DNA of 56,127 bases from Mesorhizobium ventifaucium (lineage in GTDB: Bacteria; Pseudomonadota; Alphaproteobacteria; Rhizobiales; Rhizobiaceae): assembly GCF_935822925.1 (NCBI RefSeq), contig NZ_CAKXZS010000089.1, positions 1 to 56,127 on the forward strand, in the 5' to 3' direction. Below, piece after piece: positions 44,658 through 53,140 of the stretch. A model generated the notes under the pieces. It did not search any database. It was not told the DNA's origin and saw only the letters and a list, made by a program, of their open reading frames with translations. The position numbers and the translations under genes were made by a program. Numbering within the stretch: position 1 is the first letter of the stretch; each line of letters opens with the position of its first letter.

Positions 44658-45620
44658 ATGCGGGGACGATACGCACTTCTGGTAGTCTTGACAGTGCTCG
44701 CCGATCTTCCTGACGCTGCGTTTGCAGACGAGAACGGCATAAGTTTCTGGCTGCCAGGACAGTATGGCAGTTTTGCCGCGACGCCTGTGGAGCCTGGATG
44801 GACGTGGACGACCGTCTACTACCATGCATCCGTCGATGCCGGCGCCGACCAAGAGTTTCCACGCGGCGGCGGGGTCAGCCTGGGTCTCGAAGGCCAGGGC
44901 GATATCATTCTCTTCGGCCCGACCTATACGTTCGCAGAGGCGGTGGTTGGCGCGCAATTGTCTTTAGGCGTGATTGGCATAGCAGGCCGCAACGAAGCCT
45001 CCGTCGACGCAATCCTTGAAGGTCCAAACGGAAACCAGATTTCAGCAAGCGCATCAGATTCGATCACGGCCTTTGGCGATCTTTACCCCACTGCGACGTT
45101 GAAATGGAACAAAGGCGTCCACAACTACATGACCTACGTCACCGGGGACATTCCAGTCGGCGCCTATAAGGCGGAGCGACTGGCGAATCTCGGCATTGGA
45201 CATGGAGCAATCGATGTCGGCGGGGGATACACATACTTCAATCCTTCCACCGGAACTGAAGCGTCGGCCGTACTCGGCTTCAACTACAATTTCGAGAATC
45301 CTGATACCGACTACCAGAGCGGCGTGGACATGCACATCGACTGGGGCGCAGCGCAGTTCCTCAACGAGCAGTTCTTCGTTGGCGTTGTTGGCTACTATTA
45401 CCAGCAGGTCACCGGCGACAGCGGCTCCGGTGCAGTCCTTGGCGACTTCAAATCCCGCGTCGCCGGAATAGGCCCGCAGGTCGGCTATCTCTTCCCTGCC
45501 GGCGACGGCATTCAAGGTGCGTTCAACGTCAAGGCGTATTGGGAATTCGCTGGCCAAAACAGGCCTGAAGGCTGGAACTTCTGGGCCGCCTTCTCATTCT
45601 CGCCGGCCGCGCCAAAATAA
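44658..45620 (+). CDS. Outer-membrane barrel protein, SphA/phenol-degradation (MetA) channel-like
   Basis: A 320-residue protein with signal peptide (LLVVLTVLADLPDAAFADEN). NGISFWLPGQYGSFAATPVE, then GWTWTTVYYHASVDAG, is the N-terminal signature of the SphA/'MetA-pathway of phenol degradation' barrel family. GQGDIILFGPTYTF, KWNKGVHNYMTYVTGDIPVG, DVGGGYTYFN, ASAVLGFNYNFENPDTDYQS GVDMHIDW and a final aromatic FWAAFSFSP strand fit a beta-barrel. Such barrels are thought to let hydrophobic or aromatic substrates across the outer membrane. It is 25 bp after sulfatase 2 and is the last gene of the cluster. Confidence 0.85.
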   Translation: MRGRYALLVVLTVLADLPDAAFADENGISFWLPGQYGSFAATPVEPGWTWTTVYYHASVDAGADQEFPRGGGVSLGLEGQGDIILFGPTYTFAEAVVGAQLSLGVIGIAGRNEASVDAILEGPNGNQISASASDSITAFGDLYPTATLKWNKGVHNYMTYVTGDIPVGAYKAERLANLGIGHGAIDVGGGYTYFNPSTGTEASAVLGFNYNFENPDTDYQSGVDMHIDWGAAQFLNEQFFVGVVGYYYQQVTGDSGSGAVLGDFKSRVAGIGPQVGYLFPAGDGIQGAFNVKAYWEFAGQNRPEGWNFWAAFSFSPAAPK

Positions 45621-45623
45621 ATA

Positions 45624-45648
45624 ACGCCGCGAAGGTTTTCAGCGGCGC
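45624..45648 (+). terminator. Hairpin after the barrel-protein gene
   Basis: CGCCGC and GCGGCG pair around an 11-nt loop just after the stop at 45620. There is no T-run after it, so it is a weak terminator candidate. The interval 45649-45862 shows no gene. Confidence 0.4.
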
Positions 45649-45862
45649 GCAATCGAGGTCGCCGTTAGGATTCGAATGTCTGCCCTTTGGCGCAAAGCAA
45701 CCTGCAGCCTGCAGCCACTGCGATAGCAATGTCCGCTATTGGCGAATGGACGGGGCCGTGAGAATGACTGCCATTGGGCGCGAAGCGGCCATCCAAGGTT
45801 CGGCCAACGAAAATCGTCTTTGGTAGCAGGGGCATCAACTCATGCCACGCGACAGCAGGCAA

Positions 45863-46499
45863 CTATCCGAGCTCGTGGATCGTTACGCCCGGCACAACGG
45901 CCTTGGCGATCTCGCATAGGTGCTGGTGATGCGTGAGGTAGATCACCTGACCCGCACTTGCCATCTCGCCAAACAACCTGAAAACCTCCTCGGACCGGAA
46001 ATGGTCAAAGGTTTCCATTATGTCATCGGCAATGAATGGCACGGAGGGTCGAAACTGGGCAAACTCGTAATAGCCGGCTAGCCTCAGGGCCAGGTAGAGC
46101 TGAAAACGCGCGCCCTTTGACAGCGGCGTCGGCGACCTTGGACTGCCCGTCGCGCTGCAATGCGATGAGGACTTCGCCGCCTTTCACCGGTTGGGTTGCC
46201 AGACCCGAGTACTGACCGCGCGTGATGAGCGCGAAAGCGTCAGATGCCCGCGCCATCATCCCGGAGCGGTGACGCTCGCGGTATACGCGCAGAGCATTGC
46301 CAGCGGACATAACTCCCAGTTTCAGCTCGATGTAACGGACTGCCTTTTCCTCGATCTCGAGAAGGACGGTGCGACGTTCGGCATCTATTCGGGCAACAGC
46401 GCTATCGCCGCCAATGGCGTCCAGTTTGTCGGCCGCTCGCGTCTGCCGAATAAGCTGTTGTTGTAAGGCTCTCACCCAAAATCCTGGCTTGACGGTCAT
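45863..46499 (-). pseudogene. YhaN-like AAA ATPase (SMC/SbcC type), C-terminal fragment with frameshift
   Basis: Reading on the minus strand from about 46499, the first frame gives coiled-coil sequence and SAGNALRVYRERHRSGMMAR, then GQYSGLATQPVKGGEVLIAL. A frameshift near 46125 moves to LSKGARFQLYLALRLAGYYE, FIADDIMETFDHFRSEE (Walker B and D-loop) and VIYLTHHQHLCEIAKA (switch His), ending at 45863. These are the C-terminal signatures of YhaN-like ATPases. The N-terminal Walker A half is absent; that area is occupied by the integrase remnant, so the gene was truncated in an earlier recombination event. Confidence 0.78.
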
Positions 46500-46552
46500 C
46501 GGTTCTCGATGAAATCTGCAACAGCGAGCACAAAAGCGGCAGCAAGCGGGGG

Positions 46553-47222
46553 ACACTCCCCTTCGACCTCCTGGAGCGGAAGCACGTCCTCGAAATTCGA
46601 GATGATCTCCGTTCGACGCCAGGTGCTCAGAATGAGGTCGTGAAGGTCATCTCGGCCATGTACGGTTGGGCGATTGAGAACGAGATCGTCCGGAGCAATC
46701 CAGCTCTCGGGATCAAGCGTCTGAAATCTGGCGATGGATTTCACACATGGTCCGTCGCAGAGGTGCGTCAGTTCGAGGCACGCCATCGGGTGTCGAGGTG
46801 GAGCTTCCCATTCTTCCTCAGTTGAGGGCGACAATCGACGCCAGTGCCTGCGGTGACCTGACCTTCTTGACGTCGGAGTGGGGAAAACCATTCACCGTTA
46901 ATTCACTTGGTAACAAAATGCGGGACTGGTGCGATCAAGCGGAGTTGCCCCACTGCACCCTTCACGGCCTTCGAAAAGCAGGAGCCACTATCGCAGCCGA
47001 GAACGGTGCCACTGACGAGCAGCTCATGGCGATCTTCGGTTGGACCACCAAGCAGCAAACGACGCACTACACGAGGAGGCGCAACGCCGCCGGATGGCTG
47101 GACAGGCCGCCCATCTCTTGGTTATTCCGGAACAAATCAGGACGAAATTGTCCCACCGAAAAAGTCGATGACAAAGAGTGGGACAAAAATCAGAAAAAGG
47201 TCCGGCAAATCAACACCGGTAT
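46553..47222 (+). pseudogene. Tyrosine integrase remnant next to tRNA-Leu
   Basis: One frame gives PFDLLERKHVLEIRDDLRST, then VVKVISAMYGWAIENEIVRS NPALGIKRL and SVAEVRQFEARH, the core-binding domain of a phage integrase. Near 46788 the sequence skips about 60 codons and shifts frame to GVEVELPILPQLRATIDAS, then LHGLRKAGATIAAENGATDE and TKQQTTHYTRR. HxxR and the Tyr nucleophile survive; the segment with the first catalytic Arg is deleted. The enzyme is dead. Position and direction, ending at the tRNA 3' end, identify it as the island's original integrase. Confidence 0.85.
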
Positions 47223-47230
47223 AAAGGTGG

Positions 47231-47315
47231 TGGTGCCCCTAGCCGGGATCGAACCAGCACTCCTTGCGGAACTCGATTTTGAGTCGAGCGCGTCTACCAA
47301 TTCCGCCATAGGGGC
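47231..47315 (-). tRNA. tRNA-Leu (anticodon CAA)
   Basis: An 85-nt gene on the minus strand, GCCCCTATGGCGGAATTGGT at the 5' end and GGCTAGGGGCACCA at the 3' end, with CCA encoded. The acceptor stem GCCCCTA/TAGGGGC pairs fully. The anticodon arm is CTCGA-CTCAAAA-TCGAG, anticodon CAA, reading UUG. The T arm is GCTGG-TTCGATC-CCGGC. Its last 18 bases serve as the island attachment core. Confidence 0.95.
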
Positions 47316-47588
47316 TCAGGCCGGGCGGCCTGGATGGGCGCGGACTATACGGTTGGAGGCCCGTTCGTCAACTGGCCAATTCCGGGGATGTGGCCTTCGC
47401 TCAGGCTTGGCCTTTCGATTTCGTGAAGCTACGGCCATTGTGCGGCGCGAAAAATCTTTCTAGACAGGCAGCGCATTGAAGCGCGTCGCGTCTGGAGAGA
47501 TTCATGTGGCGCGCTTCTGGTCTTGGTTTTTATGCATTGTGGTCCCAAAGGCACTGCGCATTTTGGGCGACTTGCATCAGGAGTGCCG

Positions 47589-48176
47589 ATGCTTCGCGGA
47601 CTTTACGACTGGACCTTGTCGCTGGCGGCGAAGAAATCCGCCGAATGGTGGCTGGCCTTCATCGCTTTCGTCGAAAGCTCGGTGTTCCTGGTGCCGGCCG
47701 ATGTGCTGTATCTGCCTATGGCGCTGTCACGGCCGGATCGCGCCTATCGCTACGCGCTGGTCGCCACGTTGGCCTCCGTTCTGGGTGGCATAGCCGGCTG
47801 GTACATCGGCCACTACGCCTATGACACTGTGGCGCGGCCGATCCTTGAATTCTACGGCAAGTATGACGACTTTGAGACACTGCGCGTCTCGGCGGGCACC
47901 GGATTCATCATCCTGATGCTGATCACCTCCGGCCTCGCCCATCTGCCGCCGATCAAGGTGGTGACGATCCTGTCCGGCGTCATCGGCACGCCTTTGCTGC
48001 TGTTCATCGTGCTGGCGATCGTGGCGCGCGGCGCCCGCTTCCTGTTCCTCGCCTGGCTGCTGCGCCGCTATGGCGAACCGATCCGCGAGTTCATCGAAAA
48101 GCGCCTCGGCATGATCGCGGGCGCCGGCGCCGCTGCCCTGATTTCGCTCTATATCGTCGTCAAATACGCGTTTTAG
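47589..48176 (+). CDS. YqaA/DedA-like inner-membrane protein
   Basis: A 195-residue membrane protein beginning MLRGLYDWTLSLAAKKSAEW, preceded by GGAG at suitable distance; the longer frame runs into repeats. About five hydrophobic helices are seen, with FVESSVFLVPADVLYLPMAL (the E-x-x-x...P-x-D motif of this family), ASVLGGIAGWYIGHYAYDTV and FIILMLITSGLAHLPPIKVV. The family is related to DedA/SNARE-associated proteins suggested to take part in lipid recycling or proton-coupled transport. Its stop merges with a palindromic repeat before dsbB. Confidence 0.85.
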   Translation: MLRGLYDWTLSLAAKKSAEWWLAFIAFVESSVFLVPADVLYLPMALSRPDRAYRYALVATLASVLGGIAGWYIGHYAYDTVARPILEFYGKYDDFETLRVSAGTGFIILMLITSGLAHLPPIKVVTILSGVIGTPLLLFIVLAIVARGARFLFLAWLLRRYGEPIREFIEKRLGMIAGAGAAALISLYIVVKYAF

Positions 48177-48224
48177 AGCATGATCCCGAAAAGTGGGAAC
48201 CGGTTTTCGGAAAAGATCATGCTC
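48176..48224. repeat. Palindromic REP-like element between yqaA-like gene and dsbB
   Basis: GAGCATGATC (48176-48185) pairs with GATCATGCTC (48215-48224), and inside it CCGAAAA pairs with TTTTCGG. This GAGCATGATC...CCGAAAA...GATCATGCTC unit is very common between genes in Rhizobiales. It begins on the last base of the upstream stop codon. Confidence 0.85.
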
Positions 48225-48248
48225 AACAAGAAGGCGAACGGTAGATCG

Positions 48249-48767
48249 ATGACAGCGACCGTGAATGCCGACACTGGACGCCAGCGCATACGGACGGCGT
48301 TATTCCTCGCCGCCGCCATGGCCGCCACCGTCGGCTCGGCGCTGGCCTTCCAGCACCTCGGCGGCTACATCCCCTGCAAGCTCTGCCTCGAGCAACGCAC
48401 CCCCTATTACATCGGCGTGCCGCTGATGCTGCTGGCGGCGCTTGCGTCGACATTGCGCGCTCCCGCATGGCTGACACGCGGCCTGCTGGCCGCCGGCGGC
48501 CTGCTGATGGTCCACGGCGTCTATCTCGGCGTCTATCACTCCGGCGTCGAATGGGCGTGGTGGCCGGGGCCGACCGACTGTGCAGCGGCTGCCGGACCGG
48601 TCGACACCGGCGGCAAGGGCGTGCTCGATGCGCTCGACCAATTCGTCCCGCCCACCTGCGACAAGGCGGCTGTGCGCATCCTCGGCCTGTCGCTGGCCGG
48701 CTGGAACGCCATCGCCAGCTTTGTCCTGGCGGTCATCGCCTTCCGCAGCGCCTTTGCACGCGGCTGA
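48249..48767 (+). CDS. dsbB: Disulfide bond formation protein B (DsbB)
   Basis: A 172-residue membrane protein from MTATVNADTGRQ; longer frames would translate the palindromic repeat. Four helices enclose the first redox pair CKLC (C43, C46) in GGYIPCKLCLEQRTPYYIGV, and the second periplasmic loop has C111 (GPTDC) and C137 (VPPTCDK). This is the two-pair pattern of DsbB, which reoxidises DsbA and passes electrons to ubiquinone. It should support disulfide formation in exported proteins such as those of the window. Confidence 0.9.
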   Translation: MTATVNADTGRQRIRTALFLAAAMAATVGSALAFQHLGGYIPCKLCLEQRTPYYIGVPLMLLAALASTLRAPAWLTRGLLAAGGLLMVHGVYLGVYHSGVEWAWWPGPTDCAAAAGPVDTGGKGVLDALDQFVPPTCDKAAVRILGLSLAGWNAIASFVLAVIAFRSAFARG

Positions 48768-48917
48768 GTGGCACAGCGCAGAGTTCTCCAGAAATTCGTC
48801 AGGCCGGAGCGCATGACGTGGCTTTCGAGAACCGGAGCGGAGCGTACTCAAGTACGTGAGCACCGGAAGCGCAGAAAGCTGCGTCAGGCGACCGGCATGG
48901 CGGATTTCTGCCGAACT

Positions 48918-49475
48918 CTATGGTTCCAGTTCGACATCCCAGTACAGATAATCCATCCAGCTTTCATGCAAATGGTTGGGCGGGAACAGGCGGCCATTGT
49001 TGTGCAGGTCATGCACCGTCGGCTGAAAGGGTTTCTGCAGTGGCCACATCTTGGCGTGCGCCGGCATCATGCCGCCCTTCCTCAGATTGCAGGGCGAGCA
49101 GGCGGCGACGACATTCTCCCACGTCGTTGCGCCGCCGCGATGGCGGGGAACGACATGGTCGAAGGTCAGATCCTCCGGCGTGCCGCAATACTGGCACTGG
49201 AAACGGTCGCGCAGGAAGACGTTGAAGCGGGTGAAGGCCGGATGCCGCGACGGCTTCACATAGGCCTTGAGGCTGACGACGCTCGGCAGCTTCATCGAGA
49301 AGGTCGGCGACGACACGGCGTGCTCGTATTCGGCGACGATGTTCACCCGCTCGAGGAACACCGCCTTGATGGCGTCCTGCCACGACCAGAGCGACAGGGG
49401 GTAATAGCTGAGCGGACGGTAATCCGCGTTCAGCACCAGTGCTGGAAGCCCATCCGGAGATACGGCAACCGTCAC
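48918..49475 (-). CDS. HNH endonuclease family protein
   Basis: A 185-residue protein starting at GTG 49475, eight bases after AGGAGG; the longer frame (ATG at 49589) lacks such a signal. The N-terminal part, LPALVLNADYRPLSYYPLSL, precedes the HNH domain. RDRFQCQYCGTPEDLTFDHV VPRHRGG gives C94/C97 and His107, and AACSPCNLRKGG gives C126/C129, the zinc site and catalytic core of this conserved alphaproteobacterial group. Role unknown; members are chromosomal housekeeping-like genes, not obviously mobile. Confidence 0.9.
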   Translation of the reverse strand: MTVAVSPDGLPALVLNADYRPLSYYPLSLWSWQDAIKAVFLERVNIVAEYEHAVSSPTFSMKLPSVVSLKAYVKPSRHPAFTRFNVFLRDRFQCQYCGTPEDLTFDHVVPRHRGGATTWENVVAACSPCNLRKGGMMPAHAKMWPLQKPFQPTVHDLHNNGRLFPPNHLHESWMDYLYWDVELEP

Positions 49476-49604
49476 GTCATTGACCTCCTTAGCTCTCGAA
49501 CCTGTCGGCGCGGATACTGTAAGCCCGACATGACAGGGATGTGAAGCGGCTTGTCGATCAAACGCCACGCCAAAAGCGTCTGATTTCAATGCTTTTTTGC
49601 GAAT

Positions 49605-50246
49605 TCAGTCCGGAGGCGCGGCGTCCCTGCCCTTCAATTCGCGATAATAGGCCCAGAAAAGCCGCGATGCGACACCTCGCCATGGGCTCCATGATTCGGC
49701 GAGCTGGATCAGTGTTTTCTCGGGCGGTCGCGGGTCGATGCCGAGCGCGTGGCCGACCGCGCTCTGCAGGGCAACGTCGCGTGCCGGGAAGACATCGGGG
49801 TGGCCGGCGGCGAACAGAAGATAGACTTCCGCCGTCCACGGGCCGATGCCTGACACCTTGGTCATCGCCGTGATCGCCTCAGCGGCGTCGAGCAAGCAGA
49901 GATGATCGAGGTCGAGGCCATCGACCACCGCCTGGGCGACGGCGATCAGGCCGCGCTGCTTCGGCCGCGACAGCCCGGCCTCGCGAAAGATGGCATCGTC
50001 GGCGGCGAGAATGGCTTGCGGCGTCAGCGGATCGACGAGTTTTGTCAGCCGCCCGAAGATGGCGTCGGCGCTAGCGCGGGAAACCTGCTGCGAGACGATG
50101 ATCGAGGCAAGGCTTCTGAACCCCGGCTCGGAGAGACGAAGCGGCACCTCGCCGGCCATGCCGCGCACCTTTTCAAGACGCAGGTCGAGCAGGCAGAGCG
50201 CGTCCAGCCCTCGCGAGATGTCGTCGAGCGTGGCGATGCGTTGCAT
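49605..50246 (-). CDS. alkA: DNA-3-methyladenine glycosylase II (AlkA-like)
   Basis: A 213-residue base-excision glycosylase from MQRIATLDD. The helix-hairpin-helix is VSGIGPWTAE (residues 131-140), and the catalytic Asp is D157 in DVFPARDVALQSA, the usual HhH-GPD spacing. SLASIIVSQQVSRASADAIF is the conserved N-terminal helix. It removes alkylated bases. No AlkA N-terminal Ada-type domain is present, so it is the short form common in Rhizobiales. It diverges from the GluQRS gene. Confidence 0.92.
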   Translation of the reverse strand: MQRIATLDDISRGLDALCLLDLRLEKVRGMAGEVPLRLSEPGFRSLASIIVSQQVSRASADAIFGRLTKLVDPLTPQAILAADDAIFREAGLSRPKQRGLIAVAQAVVDGLDLDHLCLLDAAEAITAMTKVSGIGPWTAEVYLLFAAGHPDVFPARDVALQSAVGHALGIDPRPPEKTLIQLAESWSPWRGVASRLFWAYYRELKGRDAAPPD

Positions 50247-50337
50247 GTCTGCTTGTTCCCGGCGCAAAATGGCAGATGTAACCAGGCGCAAAGTAGCAAC
50301 TGGCGAAAGCGCCGCACAACCCGATTGCCGCCGAACG

Positions 50338-51213
50338 ATGACACTCCTGACATTCCGCTTCGCACCGAGCCCGAATGGCGAACTGCATCTCGGCCATGCC
50401 TATTCGGCGCTGCTCAATCAAAGATTGGCGAGGGCAACAGGCGGGCGGCTGCTGCTGCGCATCGAGGACATCGACACGACGCGCTGCATGCCGGAATTCG
50501 AGGCCGGCATTATTTGCGATCTGAAATGGCTGCGGCTTGGCTGGGAAGAACCGGTGCGCCGACAATCGGAGCATTTCGCGGATTATCAGGCCGTGCTCGA
50601 CCGGCTGATCAGGGAAGAGCTCGTCTACCCGGCGTTCATGAGTCGCGGCGAAATCCGCGCCTTCATTGCCGCCAGCGAAAAGCGCGGCCGCAACTGGCCG
50701 CGCGACCCGGACGGCGTGCCGCTTTATCCCGCCGTCGACAAGGCATTGCCGATGAGGGAACGCAAGCGACGGATCGCCGAGAATGCGCCCTTCGCCTGGC
50801 GGCTGGACGTCGATGCTGCGATGGCGCGCGTCGGCACGGGTCTGTCGTGGCTGGAATTTTCGGATGAGAGGCTTTCCGCAACACGTGCGGTCCAAGCCCG
50901 GCCGCAGGACTGGGGCGATGTCATCGTGGCGCGCCGTGAAATCCCGACAAGCTATCATCTCGCCGTCGTCGTCGACGACGCGCTGCAGGGCGTCAGCCAT
51001 GTCGTACGCGGCCAGGACCTCTATTCCGCCACCGGCGTGCAGCGCCTGCTCCAGGAGATCCTCGGCCTGCCGCGACCGAGCTACTTCCACCATCGTCTCG
51101 TCCTCGGCCCGGACGGACGAAAGCTGTCGAAGAGTCTTGCGGACACCGGCCTTGCCGCCTTGCGCGCGGCCGGCGCATCACCGGCCGATGTCACGCGGCT
51201 GATTGGGTTCTAG
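50338..51213 (+). CDS. gluQ: Glutamyl-Q tRNA(Asp) synthetase
   Basis: A 291-residue class I synthetase-like protein equal to the catalytic half of GluRS. The HIGH-type motif HLGH is at residues 17-20 (FAPSPNGELHLGHAYSALLN), RIEDIDTTRC follows, and KLSKS is near residue 265 (GPDGRKLSKSLADTGLAAL). The anticodon-binding domain is absent, as in GluQRS, which glutamylates queuosine in tRNA-Asp. The four-ligand zinc site (CxC...Y...C) of E. coli YadB is not seen here; the corresponding segment VYPAFMSRGEIRAFI has no cysteine. Confidence 0.92.
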   Translation: MTLLTFRFAPSPNGELHLGHAYSALLNQRLARATGGRLLLRIEDIDTTRCMPEFEAGIICDLKWLRLGWEEPVRRQSEHFADYQAVLDRLIREELVYPAFMSRGEIRAFIAASEKRGRNWPRDPDGVPLYPAVDKALPMRERKRRIAENAPFAWRLDVDAAMARVGTGLSWLEFSDERLSATRAVQARPQDWGDVIVARREIPTSYHLAVVVDDALQGVSHVVRGQDLYSATGVQRLLQEILGLPRPSYFHHRLVLGPDGRKLSKSLADTGLAALRAAGASPADVTRLIGF

Positions 51214-51359
51214 ATCGGCGCATACGAACGCAAATATGAGCGCATCCTTCAATTCGAATGAGCCTATGGATCAACCGTTTGGTTTTGCTTGCCCGGTTGA
51301 ACCGCATTACAGCAGTCGCGACACTCAACCCACACCGATCACGCGGCAGCCTTCCGAAA

Positions 51360-52262
51360 ATGCACAGCATCAAGCGGTTCATCCCCGCCTCCTTTGTTGT
51401 CCTGTGGGCGACCGGCTTCATTGGCGCGCGTTACGCCATGCCCTGGGCCGAGCCCTTCACCTTCCTGGCTACGCGCTTCGTTTTGGCCGCCGTCCTGTTG
51501 GCCGCCTTGATGGCAGCACTCGGTTCCAGGCGGGCGACGCGTGCGGAAGCGCTCCACGCGACTGGCGCCGGCATCCTGATGCATGGCGTCTATCTCGGCG
51601 GCGTGTTCTGGGCCATCCACAGGGGCATGCCGGCCGGGCTCTCGGCCCTGATCGTCGGGCTGCAGCCGCTGATCACGGCGGTGATGGCCGGCAGGTTTCT
51701 CGGCGAGGCCATCCTGCCGCGCCATTGGGCCGGTCTCGGCATCGGTCTGGTCGGTGTGGTCATTGTGCTCTGGCCGAAGCTCGGTGCGCTCGGCGGCGGC
51801 GTGACGGCCGAGACGCTGGCCGCCTCGCTTGTCTCGGTGCTCGGCATGAGCGCCGGCACGATCTGGCAGAAGCGCTTCGCCTCCGGCGGCGATCTCGTGG
51901 CGGCCACCAAGTGGCAATATGTCGGCGGCGCGTCGGTGATGCTTCTTGCCTCGCTCGCCTTCGAGAAGCGAACCGTCGTCGTCAATGGCGAACTGATCTT
52001 TGCCATGGCGTGGCTGGTGCTGGTGCTGTCGATCGGCGCCATCTTCCTGTTGATGGTGATGATCCGCGACGGCGAGATGTCGAAAGTCGCTTCGCTGTTC
52101 TATCTGGTCCCGGCCGTCACCGCGGGCATCGCCTGGCTATTGTTCGGCGAGCGGTTGAACCTGGTCCAGGTCGTCGGCATGGCGATCGCGACGCTCGGAG
52201 TCGGGCTGGCAACCGCTCAGCCAAACAAGAATCAGCCAACTCGGGCGCGTGCCTCCAGATAG
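51360..52262 (+). CDS. EamA/DMT family transporter
   Basis: A 300-residue membrane protein from MHSIKRFIPASF with about ten helices arranged as two EamA repeats. The first begins FVVLWATGFIGARYAMPWAE PF, and GMPAGLSALIVGLQPLITAV is the conserved fourth helix. The second repeat ends with VASLFYLVPAVTAGIAWLLF GERLNLVQ, the hallmark of the family. Members export amino acids or other metabolites; the substrate cannot be inferred. Its 3' end overlaps the convergent YihY-type gene by 31 bp. Confidence 0.9.
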   Translation: MHSIKRFIPASFVVLWATGFIGARYAMPWAEPFTFLATRFVLAAVLLAALMAALGSRRATRAEALHATGAGILMHGVYLGGVFWAIHRGMPAGLSALIVGLQPLITAVMAGRFLGEAILPRHWAGLGIGLVGVVIVLWPKLGALGGGVTAETLAASLVSVLGMSAGTIWQKRFASGGDLVAATKWQYVGGASVMLLASLAFEKRTVVVNGELIFAMAWLVLVLSIGAIFLLMVMIRDGEMSKVASLFYLVPAVTAGIAWLLFGERLNLVQVVGMAIATLGVGLATAQPNKNQPTRARASR

Positions 52263-53083
52263 CGGCTGATCGCGGCATTGAGCTCACCGCCGAGGATGAA
52301 GATCGCCGAGACCATATAGAGGAAGACGACCGCGACCATGATCGAGGCAAGGCCGGCATAGGTCGTCACATAGGACGAGAAACGGTCGAGATAGGCGGCG
52401 AAGATGGTCGACCCGATAAGCCAGGCAATCAGCGTAAAGATAATGCCCGGTATGATCGATACGAAGCGGCGCTTGCCCGCAGGCAGCCAGTAATGCACCG
52501 CGAACAGCCCGCCGACGATGACGATCGAGGCGATGATGTAACGCCACAGCGTGATCGTTCCCATATAGGGTTTTACCCATTCGAAATTGGCCTCGGCCAG
52601 CCGCGCCAGCAACGGCGCAAACACCAGAAGCACGCTGATCACCAGAAATCCTGCCGTGGCGATCAGCACGAAGGCTATGCTCTGCACCCGGCGGTAGATG
52701 ATGCCGCGCGTTTCCGAAACGCGGTAGGCGCGGTTGAGCGAGGTGCGCAGCGCCTCGATGCCGTTCGAGGCGAAGAAGGCGGCAAGCAGCACGCCATAGG
52801 TCAACAGGTCGGTGCGCTGCACGGTGAGCACGTTGAGCACCTCGCGCGCGATCGGCTTGGCGATCTGCTCGGGCCAGGTGTCGAAGACGAGGTGCACGGC
52901 GGTGTCGGCAAAGGCCTGTGCGCCGAGGAAGCTGGCCAGTGTCGTGGCGAAAATCAGAAAAGGGAATAGCGCCATCAGCGCCGTGATCGCCAGATGACTG
53001 GCCATTGCCCAGCCATCGTCTGCATCGAAATGGCCGAACGCGTCATAGAGCACGCGTTTGAGGGCTACGATCTTCCGCAACAA
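52232..53083 (-). CDS. YihY/BrkB family membrane protein
   Basis: A 283-residue inner-membrane protein with six helices. The start TTG at 53083 (LLRKIVALKRVLYDAFGHFD) is chosen because AAGGGAA lies upstream and the family normally begins just before DADDGWAMASHLAITALMAL FPF; the open frame continues far upstream without support. FFASNGIEALRTSLNRAYRV and YAGLASIMVAVVFLYMVSAI FILGGELNA are typical blocks of the family once misnamed ribonuclease BN. Function is not established. Confidence 0.86.
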   Translation of the reverse strand: MLRKIVALKRVLYDAFGHFDADDGWAMASHLAITALMALFPFLIFATTLASFLGAQAFADTAVHLVFDTWPEQIAKPIAREVLNVLTVQRTDLLTYGVLLAAFFASNGIEALRTSLNRAYRVSETRGIIYRRVQSIAFVLIATAGFLVISVLLVFAPLLARLAEANFEWVKPYMGTITLWRYIIASIVIVGGLFAVHYWLPAGKRRFVSIIPGIIFTLIAWLIGSTIFAAYLDRFSSYVTTYAGLASIMVAVVFLYMVSAIFILGGELNAAISRYLEARARVG

Positions 53084-53140
53084 GAACCGCGTTCCCTTCG
53101 ATTGTCTCGACGCCGCGAATATGGGAAGGGATTGCAGCAA

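Larger units (their letters stand above)
33786..47248. mobile_element. Genomic island (13.5 kb) at tRNA-Leu(CAA) carrying an exported hydrolase/sulfatase gene set
   Basis: The island is bounded by the 18-bp tRNA 3'-end repeat at 33786 and by the tRNA itself at 47231. An integrase remnant lies next to the tRNA (46553-47222). Contents: AraC regulator, DUF3604 hydrolase, small exported protein, PpiC isomerase, HupE/UreJ-like membrane protein, DUF1254 protein, two sulfatases, an outer-membrane barrel protein and a broken YhaN-like ATPase. The integrase is defective, so the island is probably fixed unless mobilised in trans. Confidence 0.85.
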
